Position numbers and translations under genes: made by a program. From assembly GCF_013394085.1 (NCBI RefSeq), contig NZ_CP040910.1, positions 767,509 to 813,543 of the forward strand: a DNA stretch of 46,035 nucleotides, in the 5' to 3' direction. This document shows positions 26,294 to 35,516 of the stretch, piece after piece. The notes under the pieces were generated by a model, which worked only from the letters and a program-made list of their open reading frames with translations, was not told the DNA's origin and searched no databases. How positions within the stretch are numbered: position 1 is the first letter of the stretch; every line of letters starts with the position of its first letter. Source of the DNA: Limosilactobacillus fermentum. Lineage in GTDB: Bacteria > Bacillota > Bacilli > Lactobacillales > Lactobacillaceae.

Positions 26294-27445
26294 TTAAGCA
26301 GTCGTAGTTACAGCGCTTTCTAAGACATCCGTAATCATGTCCAGCCCCTTCTTTAGATCGTGTTCGGTCATTACCAAAGGTGGCAAGAGGCGAAGAGTGT
26401 TGTGCTTGGCCGACAGGGTTAAGAGGCCCTTTGCTTGCAGTTGGGTGATGACGTCATTGACGTCGACCACCGGGCTTAGGTGAACGCCAATCATCAAGCC
26501 GAAACCCGAGATGCTTTCGACCGCCGGCAGGGTGTCTATCTTTTCATTTAGGTAGTTCCAAACGCTGGCGGCCTTTTCGTCAACCATCGCTAAAAACGAC
26601 GGGGTTAGCTGCTGTAAGACCCCCTTGGCCGCTGCCAAGGAAAGTTTGTTGCCGCCAAAGGTGGTCCCTTGCGAACCGGGGCCAAAGGTGGCGGCGAACT
26701 TCTTTTTGCCGAGCATCGCCCCGAGTGGCAGACCGTTGCCGATTCCCTTGGCGACCGTGACCACATCGGGATTCAGGTTGTAATGCTGGTAAGCGAACTT
26801 CTTGCCCGTCCGCCCGATCCCGGTTTGGACTTCGTCGATAATCAAGAGGGCGCCGGCTTGGTGGCAGGCGGTTTGGACCTTGGTCAACCAGTCTGGCTTA
26901 CCGTTGATGACCCCACCTTCGCCCTGGACGACTTCCAAGATCACGCCGGCGGTTTGGTCGTCAATTAAGGAGAGGGCCGAATTGCTGTTGTAATCGCCAA
27001 AGGTGACGTCCGGGACCAGCGGGGCGTAACCAACCTTAATCGCCTCGTTACCGGTTAAGGACATCGCCCCGTAAGTCCGACCGTGGAAACTGTTGTGAAA
27101 GGTGACCATTTTGGAGCGCCCGGTTGTCTTACGGGCGAACTTCATTGCGGCCTCGTTAGCCTCGGTGCCCGAGTTGCAGAAAAAGGCTAGCTTGTCGGGA
27201 CCGGCAAGGAGGCCGGCGACATCTTCGGTCAATTGGCTTTGGTAAAGGTTAGAGGTGTGCCAAATCTTGGTGGCTTGCTCGAAAACGTTATCGGTGATTT
27301 GCTCGTTGCTGTAGCCAAAGTTACAAACCCCGATCCCGCTGGTGAAGTCAAGGTAGGTCTGACCGTTTTTATCGGTGAGGTGCCAGTCGTGGCCGGCAAC
27401 GATGTCAATGGGGTATTGGTTGTAGGTATTAAAAATATTACTCAT
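26294..27445 (-). CDS. argD: Acetylornithine aminotransferase
   Basis: 383 aa. A fold-type I PLP enzyme: FCNSGTEANEAAMKFAR (about 88-104), FHNSFHGRTYGAMS, LIIDEVQTGIGRTGK, and the PLP lysine in VVTVAKGIGNGLPLGAM. It converts N-acetylglutamate semialdehyde to N2-acetylornithine in arginine synthesis. It is the last gene of the argC-argJ-argB-argD operon, with a good RBS (AAAAGGAG) just after argB. In this family some members also serve lysine or putrescine routes, but the operon supports ArgD. Confidence 0.95.
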   Translation of the reverse strand: MSNIFNTYNQYPIDIVAGHDWHLTDKNGQTYLDFTSGIGVCNFGYSNEQITDNVFEQATKIWHTSNLYQSQLTEDVAGLLAGPDKLAFFCNSGTEANEAAMKFARKTTGRSKMVTFHNSFHGRTYGAMSLTGNEAIKVGYAPLVPDVTFGDYNSNSALSLIDDQTAGVILEVVQGEGGVINGKPDWLTKVQTACHQAGALLIIDEVQTGIGRTGKKFAYQHYNLNPDVVTVAKGIGNGLPLGAMLGKKKFAATFGPGSQGTTFGGNKLSLAAAKGVLQQLTPSFLAMVDEKAASVWNYLNEKIDTLPAVESISGFGLMIGVHLSPVVDVNDVITQLQAKGLLTLSAKHNTLRLLPPLVMTEHDLKKGLDMITDVLESAVTTTA

Positions 27446-27457
27446 GGGCTGCTCCTT

Positions 27458-28204
27458 TTAAGCGCTGACCTGGTGGGCCAGGGCGGTCCCTGACTGGGTG
27501 AGGTCATTAGTGATTGAAACGTTAGCAACGCCCCTCTTTAGGGCGGAAAAAGCGGCGGTTAGTTTCGGCATCATACCGGCCGTGATTTGGTGGTGGGCGA
27601 AGAGTTGGTTGGCACCGGTCTGATCAAGGCGTGGCAAGACCTTGCCAGCCTTTAAGACCCCGGGCACGTCGGTTAAGAGGACGAGCTTGCTGGCGCCAAG
27701 TCGGGTGGCAATTTCGGCGGCGGCCGTGTCAGCGTTAACGTTTAAGAGTTGACCGCTGGCTGTTTGGGCCAACGGGGCTAAGACGCCAATTTCGTTGGTC
27801 AGAAGTTGGTCCAGCCATGCCTGATTGACCCCGGTGATCTGGCCGACCTCACCAAAGTGGGGCTGGTCGAGGTAATTACCAGCTAGTAAGTGGTGGTCGT
27901 TAGTGTTTAGGCCAACCACGGGGAGGTGGTGAGTGGTCAACTGGTGGCACAGGGCCGGTTGAACCACCCCTAATAAGACGGCTTGAATCACTTCTAGGCA
28001 GGCTGGGGTGGAAACCCGGACCCCGTCTTCCTTGTGGTTAGGCAGCTTCATCAGGTCCAGCCACTGGCTAATCTGGGGTCCGCCGCCGTGGATGATCAAG
28101 ACGTGTTTTTCCTGGGCGCGCCACTTGGCAAGTTGGTGGTAGAACTGGTCGTCTAAGAGTTTACTGGCGTGGCCGCCAACTTTGATAACGATGGTCTCTG
28201 TCAT
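27458..28204 (-). CDS. argB: Acetylglutamate kinase
   Basis: 248 aa, normal length. Amino-acid kinase motifs: IVIKVGGHA (about 5-13), IIHGGGPQISQW, LNVNADTAAAEIA and LLTDVPGVL. It phosphorylates N-acetylglutamate. The N-terminal helix that mediates arginine inhibition in hexameric forms is absent, so it may be arginine-insensitive, as expected for the ArgJ-recycling pathway with ArgJ as the regulated step; this is inference. RBS AGGAGGGG; the gene lies 9 nt after the (broken) argJ. Confidence 0.95.
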   Translation of the reverse strand: MTETIVIKVGGHASKLLDDQFYHQLAKWRAQEKHVLIIHGGGPQISQWLDLMKLPNHKEDGVRVSTPACLEVIQAVLLGVVQPALCHQLTTHHLPVVGLNTNDHHLLAGNYLDQPHFGEVGQITGVNQAWLDQLLTNEIGVLAPLAQTASGQLLNVNADTAAAEIATRLGASKLVLLTDVPGVLKAGKVLPRLDQTGANQLFAHHQITAGMMPKLTAAFSALKRGVANVSITNDLTQSGTALAHQVSA

Positions 28205-28213
28205 AAGCCCCTC

Positions 28214-29416
28214 CTAGTTGTGGTACGAGGCGTTGATCTTGACGTACTGGTAGGTCAGGTCACACCCCCAGGCCTGGCCGAGCGCCTTGCCGTTATGGAG
28301 GTCGACTTTAACGTTTACCTGGTTTTCGTGGAGGTGGCTGGCAACCACCTGTGGGTCAATCAGATAGGCCTGACTGTCCTTGACGACGGGTTGGTCGTTG
28401 AGCCAAACGTCAACGTGGTTGGTGTCCAAGTGGGCCTTGGTTTGTCCAATTGCCCCCATCAGGCGCCCTCAGTTCGGGTCCTCGCCGAAGATGGCGGCCT
28501 TGACCAGGTTAGAGCCGACAATGGCCTTAGCCACCATTTGGGCTTCGTCGTGGTTGTAGGCGTGCAAAACGTCGGCTTCGACTAACTTGGTCGCCCCTTC
28601 GCCATCCTTAGCAATCGACTTGGCTAAGAAACTCAGCACCTGGTGGAAGGCGGCGGCAAAGAGGGCGTAGCCAGCCGGATCTGCCGTTACTGGTGAGGTT
28701 TGGGCCATCCCGTTGGCCAAGACCAGTACCATGTCGTTGGTGGAGGTGTCGCCGTCAACCGTGATCTGGTTGAAGGTTTCGTCAACCTGCTGGTTTAACA
28801 GCTGCTGTAGGGCCACCCCGTCAATCTTAGCGTCGGTGGTCACAAAGCCTAGCATGGTCGCCATCTTGGGGTGGATCATTCCCGACCCCTTGGCAAAGCC
28901 GGTCACGGTGACTGGTTCGTTATTGAACTCAAACTGGACGCTGATCGACTTGGGGTGCTTGTCGGTGGTCAAAACCGCCTCGGTCACGGCGGCGGACTTG
29001 GTTAGGCTGAGTTGGCTAATCCCGTTTGTGATCTTATCCATTGGTAGTGGTTCGCCGATGATCCCAGTTGAGGCCACGCCGACCAACTGATCGGTTAAGC
29101 CCAGCTTCTTGGCTGCTAGGTGTTGCATTGTTTTGGCGTTAACCATGCCCTGGGGCCCGGTGCAAGAATTAGCGTTAGCGCTGTTCATAACCACCGTTTG
29201 GAGTTGGTGGGCCAAGTTGACGGTTTGCTTCGTTAGCTTGGTCGGGGCGGCTTGGAACTGGTTGGTGGTGTAGACCCCGGCGGCAGCGGCCGGCACCTTG
29301 GAATATAGCCAGCCCAGGTCCTTTTTTTCTTCCTTCAGACCAGCGTGTATCCCGTCGGCATAAAAACCCTTGGGCCAAGTGAAAGTGGTTAAGGTGTTAA
29401 TTTCGTGTTTAGTCAT
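28214..29416 (-). pseudogene. argJ: Ornithine/glutamate acetyltransferase ArgJ, in-frame stop
   Basis: The reading frame is otherwise uninterrupted for 400 codons, the family length. Features include the oxyanion-hole segment STGIIGEPLPMD (about 116-127) and the autoproteolysis site Ala186-Thr187 in HPKMATMLG. Codon 316 is TGA where the conserved motif GEDPNWGR needs TGG for Trp, so a single base change ends the protein at 315 aa. The remaining 84 codons (GRLMGAIG to NASYHN) are intact in frame. ArgJ transfers the acetyl group from acetylornithine to glutamate. Loss of the C-terminal part of the beta chain should inactivate it, unless the TGA is read through or is an assembly error. Confidence 0.88.
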
Positions 29417-29442
29417 GGTAACAATTCCTTTCTCTTTTGAAG

Positions 29443-30468
29443 CTACGGCAGGAGGGGAGCCGTCGGTAAACCAGCGGTCGGTGCGAAGTTAAAACGTTGG
29501 TTGAAGTTTTGGATTGCCTGGCCACCGGCGCCCTTAATCAGGTTGTCAATTACGCTGGCCACCATGATCGTGTTGGCGCGCTCGTTGAACAAGACCTCCA
29601 GGTCGCAGTAGTTGGTACCGACCACTTGCTTAATGGTGGGTAAGTTTTCACCGGTATAACGGACAAAGGGGTCGGTCGCGTAGGTTTGTTTAAAGGCAGC
29701 CACCACCTGATCCTTGTTAACGCCCGGTTTGGGTTTAGCGTAAATGGTCGCTAGGATTCCGCGGGTAATCGGTAAGAGGGTGGTGCTGAATTGGATAGCA
29801 TGAACGGCCGGATCCCAAGCTTGCAGTTGTTGAACAATTTCGGGGATGTGCTTGTGGTGATTGACGTTATACAGCTGGGCGTTTTCATTAACCTGAGTAA
29901 AGTGAGTGCTTGACGTCGGCTTTTTGCCGGCGCCAGAGGTTCCCGACTTGGCGTCTACCACAATGGTATCAAGGTCGATCAGCTGGTCGATGATGAGTGG
30001 TGCCAAGCCCAAGAGGGTCGCCGTTGCGTAACAACCTGGGTTAGCAATCAAATTCTCGTCAGTAGCGTCACAGAAGTCGGTCAGACCGTAGTGGGCGACT
30101 TTGAGGTCGGCGGTGGCGGCCGGGGATTGGTGGTACCACTTCTCATAGGTGGCCCCGTTTTTCAGTCGGTAGTCGCCAGAGAGGTCGATTACTGGGAAGT
30201 GGGCGGTTAAATATGGTCGGGCAGCGGTCTTCGTGACACCGGCTGGGGTGGCAAAAAAGACCGCCCCGTCGTTAGCTAAGATTTTTTGGCTGTCATAGGG
30301 GTACACCGGTTGGTCATCAAATAAATTAGGGACCAACTGATTCAAGGGCGTCGGGCCAGACAAGTGGCGGGCGTAGAGATCAACTTGGTCGATCCCCGGG
30401 TGGGTTTTAAGCATTTGGTAGAGGACCATCCCGCCGTAGCCGGTGATCCCGATTAGGGCAACTTTCAT
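29443..30468 (-). CDS. argC: N-acetyl-gamma-glutamyl-phosphate reductase
   Basis: 341 aa from the ATG at 30468 (MKVALIGITGYGG). Upstream in-frame ATGs exist, but the 30609 one would add an AT-rich, hydrophobic 47-aa leader. The Rossmann motif is GITGYGG (about 7-13), and the catalytic cysteine lies in NPGCYATATLL (about 148). It reduces N-acetylglutamyl phosphate to the semialdehyde. It is the first gene of the operon, divergent from carA, with ArgR-like boxes in the shared region. Confidence 0.94.
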   Translation of the reverse strand: MKVALIGITGYGGMVLYQMLKTHPGIDQVDLYARHLSGPTPLNQLVPNLFDDQPVYPYDSQKILANDGAVFFATPAGVTKTAARPYLTAHFPVIDLSGDYRLKNGATYEKWYHQSPAATADLKVAHYGLTDFCDATDENLIANPGCYATATLLGLAPLIIDQLIDLDTIVVDAKSGTSGAGKKPTSSTHFTQVNENAQLYNVNHHKHIPEIVQQLQAWDPAVHAIQFSTTLLPITRGILATIYAKPKPGVNKDQVVAAFKQTYATDPFVRYTGENLPTIKQVVGTNYCDLEVLFNERANTIMVASVIDNLIKGAGGQAIQNFNQRFNFAPTAGLPTAPLLP

Positions 30469-30560
30469 CTTCTTCATCTCTTTTATGCAAGTTTTATAAA
30501 TTTTTGTGATTGCTAACAGCCTACAACGTAGTGACCGGATTAGCAAGATCTTTTTTATTT

Positions 30561-30686
30561 TTATCCAGAAAATACGGATAAAATACGTTAAATATTCATA
30601 AATAACCAATAAATTCCGCTATTTCAAAATTACTCCTTGCGTGGCGAGTGAAAGGGCGTTATGATCGTCACTAAATATTTATACAC
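30561..30686. promoter_or_regulatory. ArgR-like operator region between argC and carA
   Basis: Two sites share the core TAAATATTYATA: 30584-30600 (TACGTTAAATATTCATA, at the argC promoter) and 30669-30686 (CACTAAATATTTATACAC, over the carA start region). Both resemble the 18-bp ARG box. The argC promoter has TTGAAA and TATTTA at 17-bp spacing on the minus strand (30599-30627). TTATCC...GGATAA (30561-30581) is an additional inverted repeat in the argC leader. Arginine-dependent repression of both directions is inferred. Confidence 0.55.
30637..30665 (+). promoter_or_regulatory. Promoter of carAB
   Basis: TTGCGT (30637-30642), 17-bp spacer, TATGAT (30660-30665). The ARG-like box begins 4 nt downstream, so a bound repressor would block initiation. 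The RBS before carA is AAAGGAG. Confidence 0.7.
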
Positions 30687-30712
30687 ATAACACGAATAAA
30701 GGAGCCGTTAAA

Positions 30713-31783
30713 ATGAATAAATACCTCATCTTAGAGGACGGGACCACCTACCCGGGGACCGCCTTTGGGGACCTGGGGGCGCAAGTGGCCGGAGAGTTGG
30801 TGTTTAACACCGCCATGACTGGCTACCAAGCATCCCTGACCGATCCATCCTACTTAAACCAACTACTAACCTTTACTAACCCCCTAATCGGTACTTACGG
30901 TATTTGGCCCGGCCAAAGTCAAAGCAAGCAAGTGACCGCTGGTGCCGTGATCGTCCGTCAGCTCGAAAACGAACCGGGACCGACTGGCCAGACCTTGGAT
31001 GCTTGGTTAGTCGACCATCACGTGCCGGGAATTGAGGGTGTTGACACCCGGGCGATTGCCATGCACTTACGCGAAGACGGCACCGTTAAGACCCTGCTAG
31101 TTAATCAGCTGGTGACCCCAACTGAGTTTACGAACTTATATAGCCGGTTGGTCGGCCAGCAGAAACTTCCCGCTCGAAACGCTGGTGCTACGGACCCAAC
31201 AGCCAACCTGACCGTTGCCCTGATCGATCTTGGGGTGAAGCAGGGGATTATTGATAATTTAGTGGACTGTGGGTGTCGAGTCGTCGTCTTACCACCATCG
31301 GCGGCGGTCGCCGAGGTCCATGAGCTCAACCCGGCCGGGGTCTTGATTTCAAACGGTCCCGGCGATCCGCTGGACTACCAGGCGGTCTTACCCCTAATTC
31401 GAGGTTTGGAACACGACTACCCGCTGGCGGGAATATGTTTGGGACACCAATTGTTAGCCCTAGCTAATGGTGCAACCACTTATCGGCTGCCTTTTGGCCA
31501 CCGGGGGGCTAATCACCCGGTGACGCTGTTGGCCTCACAGCAAACGATCATGACCAGTCAAAACCATGGCTATGCCGTTGATCCCACCAGCCTCAAGAAG
31601 ACCGGCTTAAAGGTAACTGCCGTTGAGGGCAACGACCACACGGTAGAGGGGCTAACCTTGGTTGGCGACCCGGTCATTTCGGTCCAGTTTCACCCAGAGG
31701 CCGGGCCGGGCCCAAACGACGCCCGGAACTTTTTCAGTCACTTTAAACAGTTAATGGAAACGGGGGTGGCGGTCAATGCCTAA
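30713..31783 (+). CDS. carA: Carbamoyl-phosphate synthase small subunit (arginine type)
   Basis: 356 aa. The N-terminal CPSase domain ([24 protein letters not shown]) is followed by a class I glutamine amidotransferase with the nucleophile Cys at about 242 in GICLGHQ and the His-Glu in VQFHPEA. It supplies ammonia from glutamine to CarB. It overlaps carB by 8 nt. Because it is divergent from argC and shares ArgR-like boxes, it probably is the arginine-regulated enzyme rather than the pyrimidine one. Confidence 0.95.
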   Translation: MNKYLILEDGTTYPGTAFGDLGAQVAGELVFNTAMTGYQASLTDPSYLNQLLTFTNPLIGTYGIWPGQSQSKQVTAGAVIVRQLENEPGPTGQTLDAWLVDHHVPGIEGVDTRAIAMHLREDGTVKTLLVNQLVTPTEFTNLYSRLVGQQKLPARNAGATDPTANLTVALIDLGVKQGIIDNLVDCGCRVVVLPPSAAVAEVHELNPAGVLISNGPGDPLDYQAVLPLIRGLEHDYPLAGICLGHQLLALANGATTYRLPFGHRGANHPVTLLASQQTIMTSQNHGYAVDPTSLKKTGLKVTAVEGNDHTVEGLTLVGDPVISVQFHPEAGPGPNDARNFFSHFKQLMETGVAVNA

Positions 31784-34700
31784 GAGAACGGATTTACACA
31801 AGATCTTAGTGATCGGGTCGGGACCAATTGTGATCGGTCAAGCCGCTGAGTTTGATTACGCTGGCAGCCAGGCCTGCATCAGCCTTAAGGAAGAGGGTTA
31901 TCAGGTGGTCTTGGTCAATTCCAATCCAGCTACGATCATGACGGACGATCAAATTGCTGACCAAGTCTACTTGGAGCCACTGACGGTACCGTCATTAACC
32001 GAGATTATTGAACTGGAGCACCCCGACGCCCTCTTGCCAACCCTGGGCGGGCAAACCGGTCTGAACCTGGCCATCGAGCTCGACCAAGCCGGCGTCTTAA
32101 AGAAGTTCGGCGTCACTCTTTTAGGCACCGATTTACAAACGATCCAGGAGGCCGAAGACCGAGAGCAATTTAAGCAGTTAATGGAGGAGATTGGGCAACC
32201 GGTGCCGGCGAGCCTAACCGTTCACACTGTCGAGGCAGCTTGTCAGTTTGCCGAAGAAGCGGGCTATCCAGTAATCGTTCGACCGGCCTTCACTCTTGGG
32301 GGAACCGGAGGCGGGATCGCCAACGACCAGGAAGAGCTTGAGCTGATTGCTAAACGGGGGCTAGCTCAGTCGCCGGTTACGGAATGCCTGATTGAGCAAA
32401 GTATCGCCGGCTTAAAGGAAATTGAGTTTGAAGTAATGCGCGATGCCAACGGGGACGAGATAAGTGTTTGTTGCATGGAAAATTTCGACCCGGTCGGTAT
32501 TCACACCGGTGATTCAATCGTAGTGGCGCCCAACCAAACCCTGCCGGATGTTCAGTACCAACGGCTTCGGTCAGCAGCCCTAGCGATCGTGGCCGCCCTA
32601 AAGATTGAAGGGGGCTGCAACGTTCAACTGGCCCAGTCACCGATTAGTGATGATTATTACGTGATTGAGGTTAACCCGCGGGTTAGCCGTTCGTCGGCCC
32701 TCGCCTCCAAAGCGACTGGCTACCCGATCGCCAAGATTGCCGCTAAGATCGCCGTTGGCCTTAACTTGAGTGAAATCACCAATCCGGTTACCCAGACCAC
32801 AATCGCTGCCTTCGAGCCAGCCCTCGACTACGTAGTTGTTAAGTTACCGCGCTTCCCCTTTGACAAATTCGGTGGAGCCGATCGCCACTTAGGGACTCAA
32901 ATGAAGGCAACCGGGGAGGTGATGGGCATCGGTCTAACCTTTGAAGAGGCGCTCTTAAAGGCAATTGACTCGCTGGAAATTGACCCTGGGGTTCAGGCGA
33001 GCCTCCTGCCGGCTAACGATGATCAGCTAAGCGACCAGGAATTGGTGGCAGCTCTTAAATCACCAACTGACCTGCGACTGTTTGAGCTCTTCGTCGCCCT
33101 TAAACGGGGCTATTCAACCGCTGACTTAGCGGAATGGACCAAGATCAGCCCCTTCTTCTTGCACAAGCTGGCCCACATTTGGCAACTAAAGCGGGAATTA
33201 GTATCGCAGGGGGGAGAGGTAGTGGTTAGTGCCAAGCGGTTTGGCTTTACCAACGCCATGCTCGCCAGTGCGCTCCGATGTTCGTTGTCGACCGTTGAGC
33301 AGCTAGCTAAAAGTGCGGGGTTAGCCCCGGTTTACAAGACCGTTGATACCAGTGCCGGGGAGTTTGCTAGTGCGACCCCGTACTATTACAGCAGTTATTT
33401 CCCGGGCAATAACGAGAGTCAGCCACTGGGTAATAGTGTGTTAGTGCTTGGTTCTGGTCCAATTCGGATTGGTCAGGGGGTCGAATTTGATTACACGACC
33501 GTCCACTGCGTTCAAGCGATTCAAGAGGCCGGCTACCGTGCGATCATTATCAATAACAATCCCGAAACGGTTTCGACCGATTTTTCAATTTCCGACAAAC
33601 TCTACTTTGAACCGCTGACGATTGAGCACGTCATGAACGTGGTCAACCTAGAGCAGCCACGCGGGGTGATCGTTCAGTTTGGGGGTCAAACGGCCATTAA
33701 CCTGACCAAGGAACTGGTTAAACGGGGGGTTAAAATTCTGGGCACCTCACTCCAGGGGATTGAACAGACCGAGGACCGCCACCAGTTTGAGGAATTACTC
33801 AAGGACGCTGGAATCGCCCAACCAAAGGGGGCCACGGCGCTCAATTTAGCCGAGGCCAAGGTGATTGCACCGGTGGTTGGCTATCCGGTAATGGTGCGGC
33901 CAAGCTTCGTGCTGGGTGGTCGGGCAATGGCGGTCGTGGAAAACGAAACCGAATTGGTAACCTACGTCAACAAGGCCCTGAAGGCGGCCCCCAACCAACC
34001 GGTTCTGATTGATCACTACGTAGCTGGGCTTGAGTGCGAAGTCGACATCTTAAGCGACGGTCACGACGTTTTGATCCCCGGGATCATGGAGCATTTGGAG
34101 GGGTCCGGGATTCACTCGGGTGATTCGATGGCCCTGTACCCACCAGTTCGCCTGACGTCAGCCCAGCAAAAAGAAATTGTTCAAACTGCGATTGCAATTG
34201 GTCAACGGGTCCACTGTCTGGGAATGATGAACATTCAATTCATCGTTGCCGACCGGGTCTATGTGATTGAAGTCAACCCGCGGGCCAGCCGGACGGTACC
34301 GTTTATGAGTAAGGTGACTGGGTATCACTTAGCCAAGCTAGCTACCCGGCTAATCCTGGGTGAAACCTTGGTCGACTTAGGTTTACCAAGTGGTTTAGCA
34401 ACCCCAAGTAACCACTTCGCCGTCAAAGCGCCGGTCTTTTCCTTTGCTAAGTTGGCCGGACTTACTTGCCGGTTGGCGCCGGAAATAAAGTCAACTGGGG
34501 AAACAATTGGAATTGATGAAAGCCCGGCCGTAGCTTTGGCCAAGGCGCTTGCTAATAGTTATGGCTTAGTAACGCCGGTGAAGGGTCAAATCGTCTTACT
34601 TGACCCAGTTGCCGCTACTAACTCTAAATTACGGGCTCAACTTGAACAAGCGGGGCTCCGGGTCGAGGTCTGGGCAAGCCAGCAATTGCCAACGCTGGAA

Positions 34701-34865
34701 CACCAACGGGTCTGGGCAGTGGTTAATGATGACGAAGCGCAAACCACGATAGCACCATTGAACTACTACGCCCTGAGTAACGGGGTGCCCCTCTTTACGG
34801 CGGCCACCAGCCTTAGTGAAATCATGTCGTTAAGCAGGGTGGGGGCGCCGCTGGTTAATTTATAA
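31776..34865 (+). CDS. carB: Carbamoyl-phosphate synthase large subunit (arginine type)
   Basis: 1029 aa. Two homologous ATP-grasp halves: [16 protein letters not shown] and [16 protein letters not shown] open each half, and each carries [11 protein letters not shown] or [11 protein letters not shown]. The C-terminal allosteric domain (about 925 onward) is shorter and more divergent than in the roughly 1060-aa pyrimidine enzymes, suggesting loss of UMP control. It makes carbamoyl phosphate from bicarbonate, ammonia and two ATP. No argF follows, so the product must be used by an ornithine or aspartate carbamoyltransferase encoded elsewhere. Confidence 0.95.
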   Translation: MPKRTDLHKILVIGSGPIVIGQAAEFDYAGSQACISLKEEGYQVVLVNSNPATIMTDDQIADQVYLEPLTVPSLTEIIELEHPDALLPTLGGQTGLNLAIELDQAGVLKKFGVTLLGTDLQTIQEAEDREQFKQLMEEIGQPVPASLTVHTVEAACQFAEEAGYPVIVRPAFTLGGTGGGIANDQEELELIAKRGLAQSPVTECLIEQSIAGLKEIEFEVMRDANGDEISVCCMENFDPVGIHTGDSIVVAPNQTLPDVQYQRLRSAALAIVAALKIEGGCNVQLAQSPISDDYYVIEVNPRVSRSSALASKATGYPIAKIAAKIAVGLNLSEITNPVTQTTIAAFEPALDYVVVKLPRFPFDKFGGADRHLGTQMKATGEVMGIGLTFEEALLKAIDSLEIDPGVQASLLPANDDQLSDQELVAALKSPTDLRLFELFVALKRGYSTADLAEWTKISPFFLHKLAHIWQLKRELVSQGGEVVVSAKRFGFTNAMLASALRCSLSTVEQLAKSAGLAPVYKTVDTSAGEFASATPYYYSSYFPGNNESQPLGNSVLVLGSGPIRIGQGVEFDYTTVHCVQAIQEAGYRAIIINNNPETVSTDFSISDKLYFEPLTIEHVMNVVNLEQPRGVIVQFGGQTAINLTKELVKRGVKILGTSLQGIEQTEDRHQFEELLKDAGIAQPKGATALNLAEAKVIAPVVGYPVMVRPSFVLGGRAMAVVENETELVTYVNKALKAAPNQPVLIDHYVAGLECEVDILSDGHDVLIPGIMEHLEGSGIHSGDSMALYPPVRLTSAQQKEIVQTAIAIGQRVHCLGMMNIQFIVADRVYVIEVNPRASRTVPFMSKVTGYHLAKLATRLILGETLVDLGLPSGLATPSNHFAVKAPVFSFAKLAGLTCRLAPEIKSTGETIGIDESPAVALAKALANSYGLVTPVKGQIVLLDPVAATNSKLRAQLEQAGLRVEVWASQQLPTLEHQRVWAVVNDDEAQTTIAPLNYYALSNGVPLFTAATSLSEIMSLSRVGAPLVNL

Positions 34866-34911
34866 AAAGGACTAAAATTTAGCCCTGAAAAGAGATCGCT
34901 GGTCGCCAAGC

Positions 34912-34940
34912 TTGTCAGGGCGGGCAAAGAATGGTATATT
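34912..34940 (+). promoter_or_regulatory. Promoter of the rimP-nusA-infB operon
   Basis: TTGTCA (34912-34917), 17-bp spacer, TATATT (34935-34940). Transcription should begin near 34947, about 70 nt before rimP. Confidence 0.8.
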
Positions 34941-34966
34941 AGTATTTGAAATAACTCGTTGAGGGG

Positions 34967-34991
34967 GTGAGCAGAAATGCTCGCTCTTTTT
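34967..34991 (+). terminator. Terminator-like hairpin in the rimP leader (attenuator)
   Basis: GTGAGCA-GAAA-TGCTCGC forms a 7-bp stem (one G-U) with a GNRA loop, then TCTTTTT. It lies between the promoter and the rimP start, so it can only stop the operon's own transcript. NusA is encoded in this operon and enhances pausing and termination, so feedback control is a plausible inference. Confidence 0.6.
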
Positions 34992-35017
34992 ATTGTAATG
35001 AAACGGGAGGTGACGAG

Positions 35018-35497
35018 ATGAGTAATAAGACTGTAGTCGAGACCGTAACGGCACTGGTGGAACCAATCTTAGCTGAACACAACTTTGAACTGTACGAAGT
35101 TGAATTCGTCCAGGAAGCCAAGAGCTGGTATTTGCGGGTCTACATCGATAAGGAAGGCGGCATCACGCTGGAAGATTGTGCCCTTGTCAGCGACCAGTTG
35201 AGCGAACAACTGGACAGCGCCGATCCAGACCCGATCCCCCAGGCCTACTTCTTGGAAGTTTCTTCGCCAGGGGCTGAACGGCCGCTGAAAAAAGAAGTGG
35301 ACTACCAACGGGCCCTTGACCAATACGTGAACGTTTCTTTGTACCAACAAATTGACGGCCACAAGGTGTTTGAAGGGTATCTTCGCCAATTGAGCCCGGA
35401 TGAGTTAACCATTGAGTACATGGATAAAACCCGCCAAAAGCAGGTTGTAATCCCGCGGGACAAGGTTGCCAAGGCCCGCTTAGCGATTAAGTTTTAA
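35018..35497 (+). CDS. rimP: Ribosome maturation factor RimP
   Basis: 159 aa from the ATG at 35018 (RBS GGGAGGTGA). The N-terminal domain has [20 protein letters not shown] (about 26-45) and the signature [16 protein letters not shown] (about 84-99); the C-terminal SH3-like domain follows. It aids 30S maturation. First gene of the nusA-infB cluster. Confidence 0.97.
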
Positions 35498-35516
35498 GAG
35501 TTGAAGGAGTCGAAAA

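Noticed and set aside
28459-28475. Selenocysteine or recoding at the argJ TGA
   Set aside because: The family has tryptophan here, and no recoding hairpin was evident downstream; a nonsense mutation is simpler.
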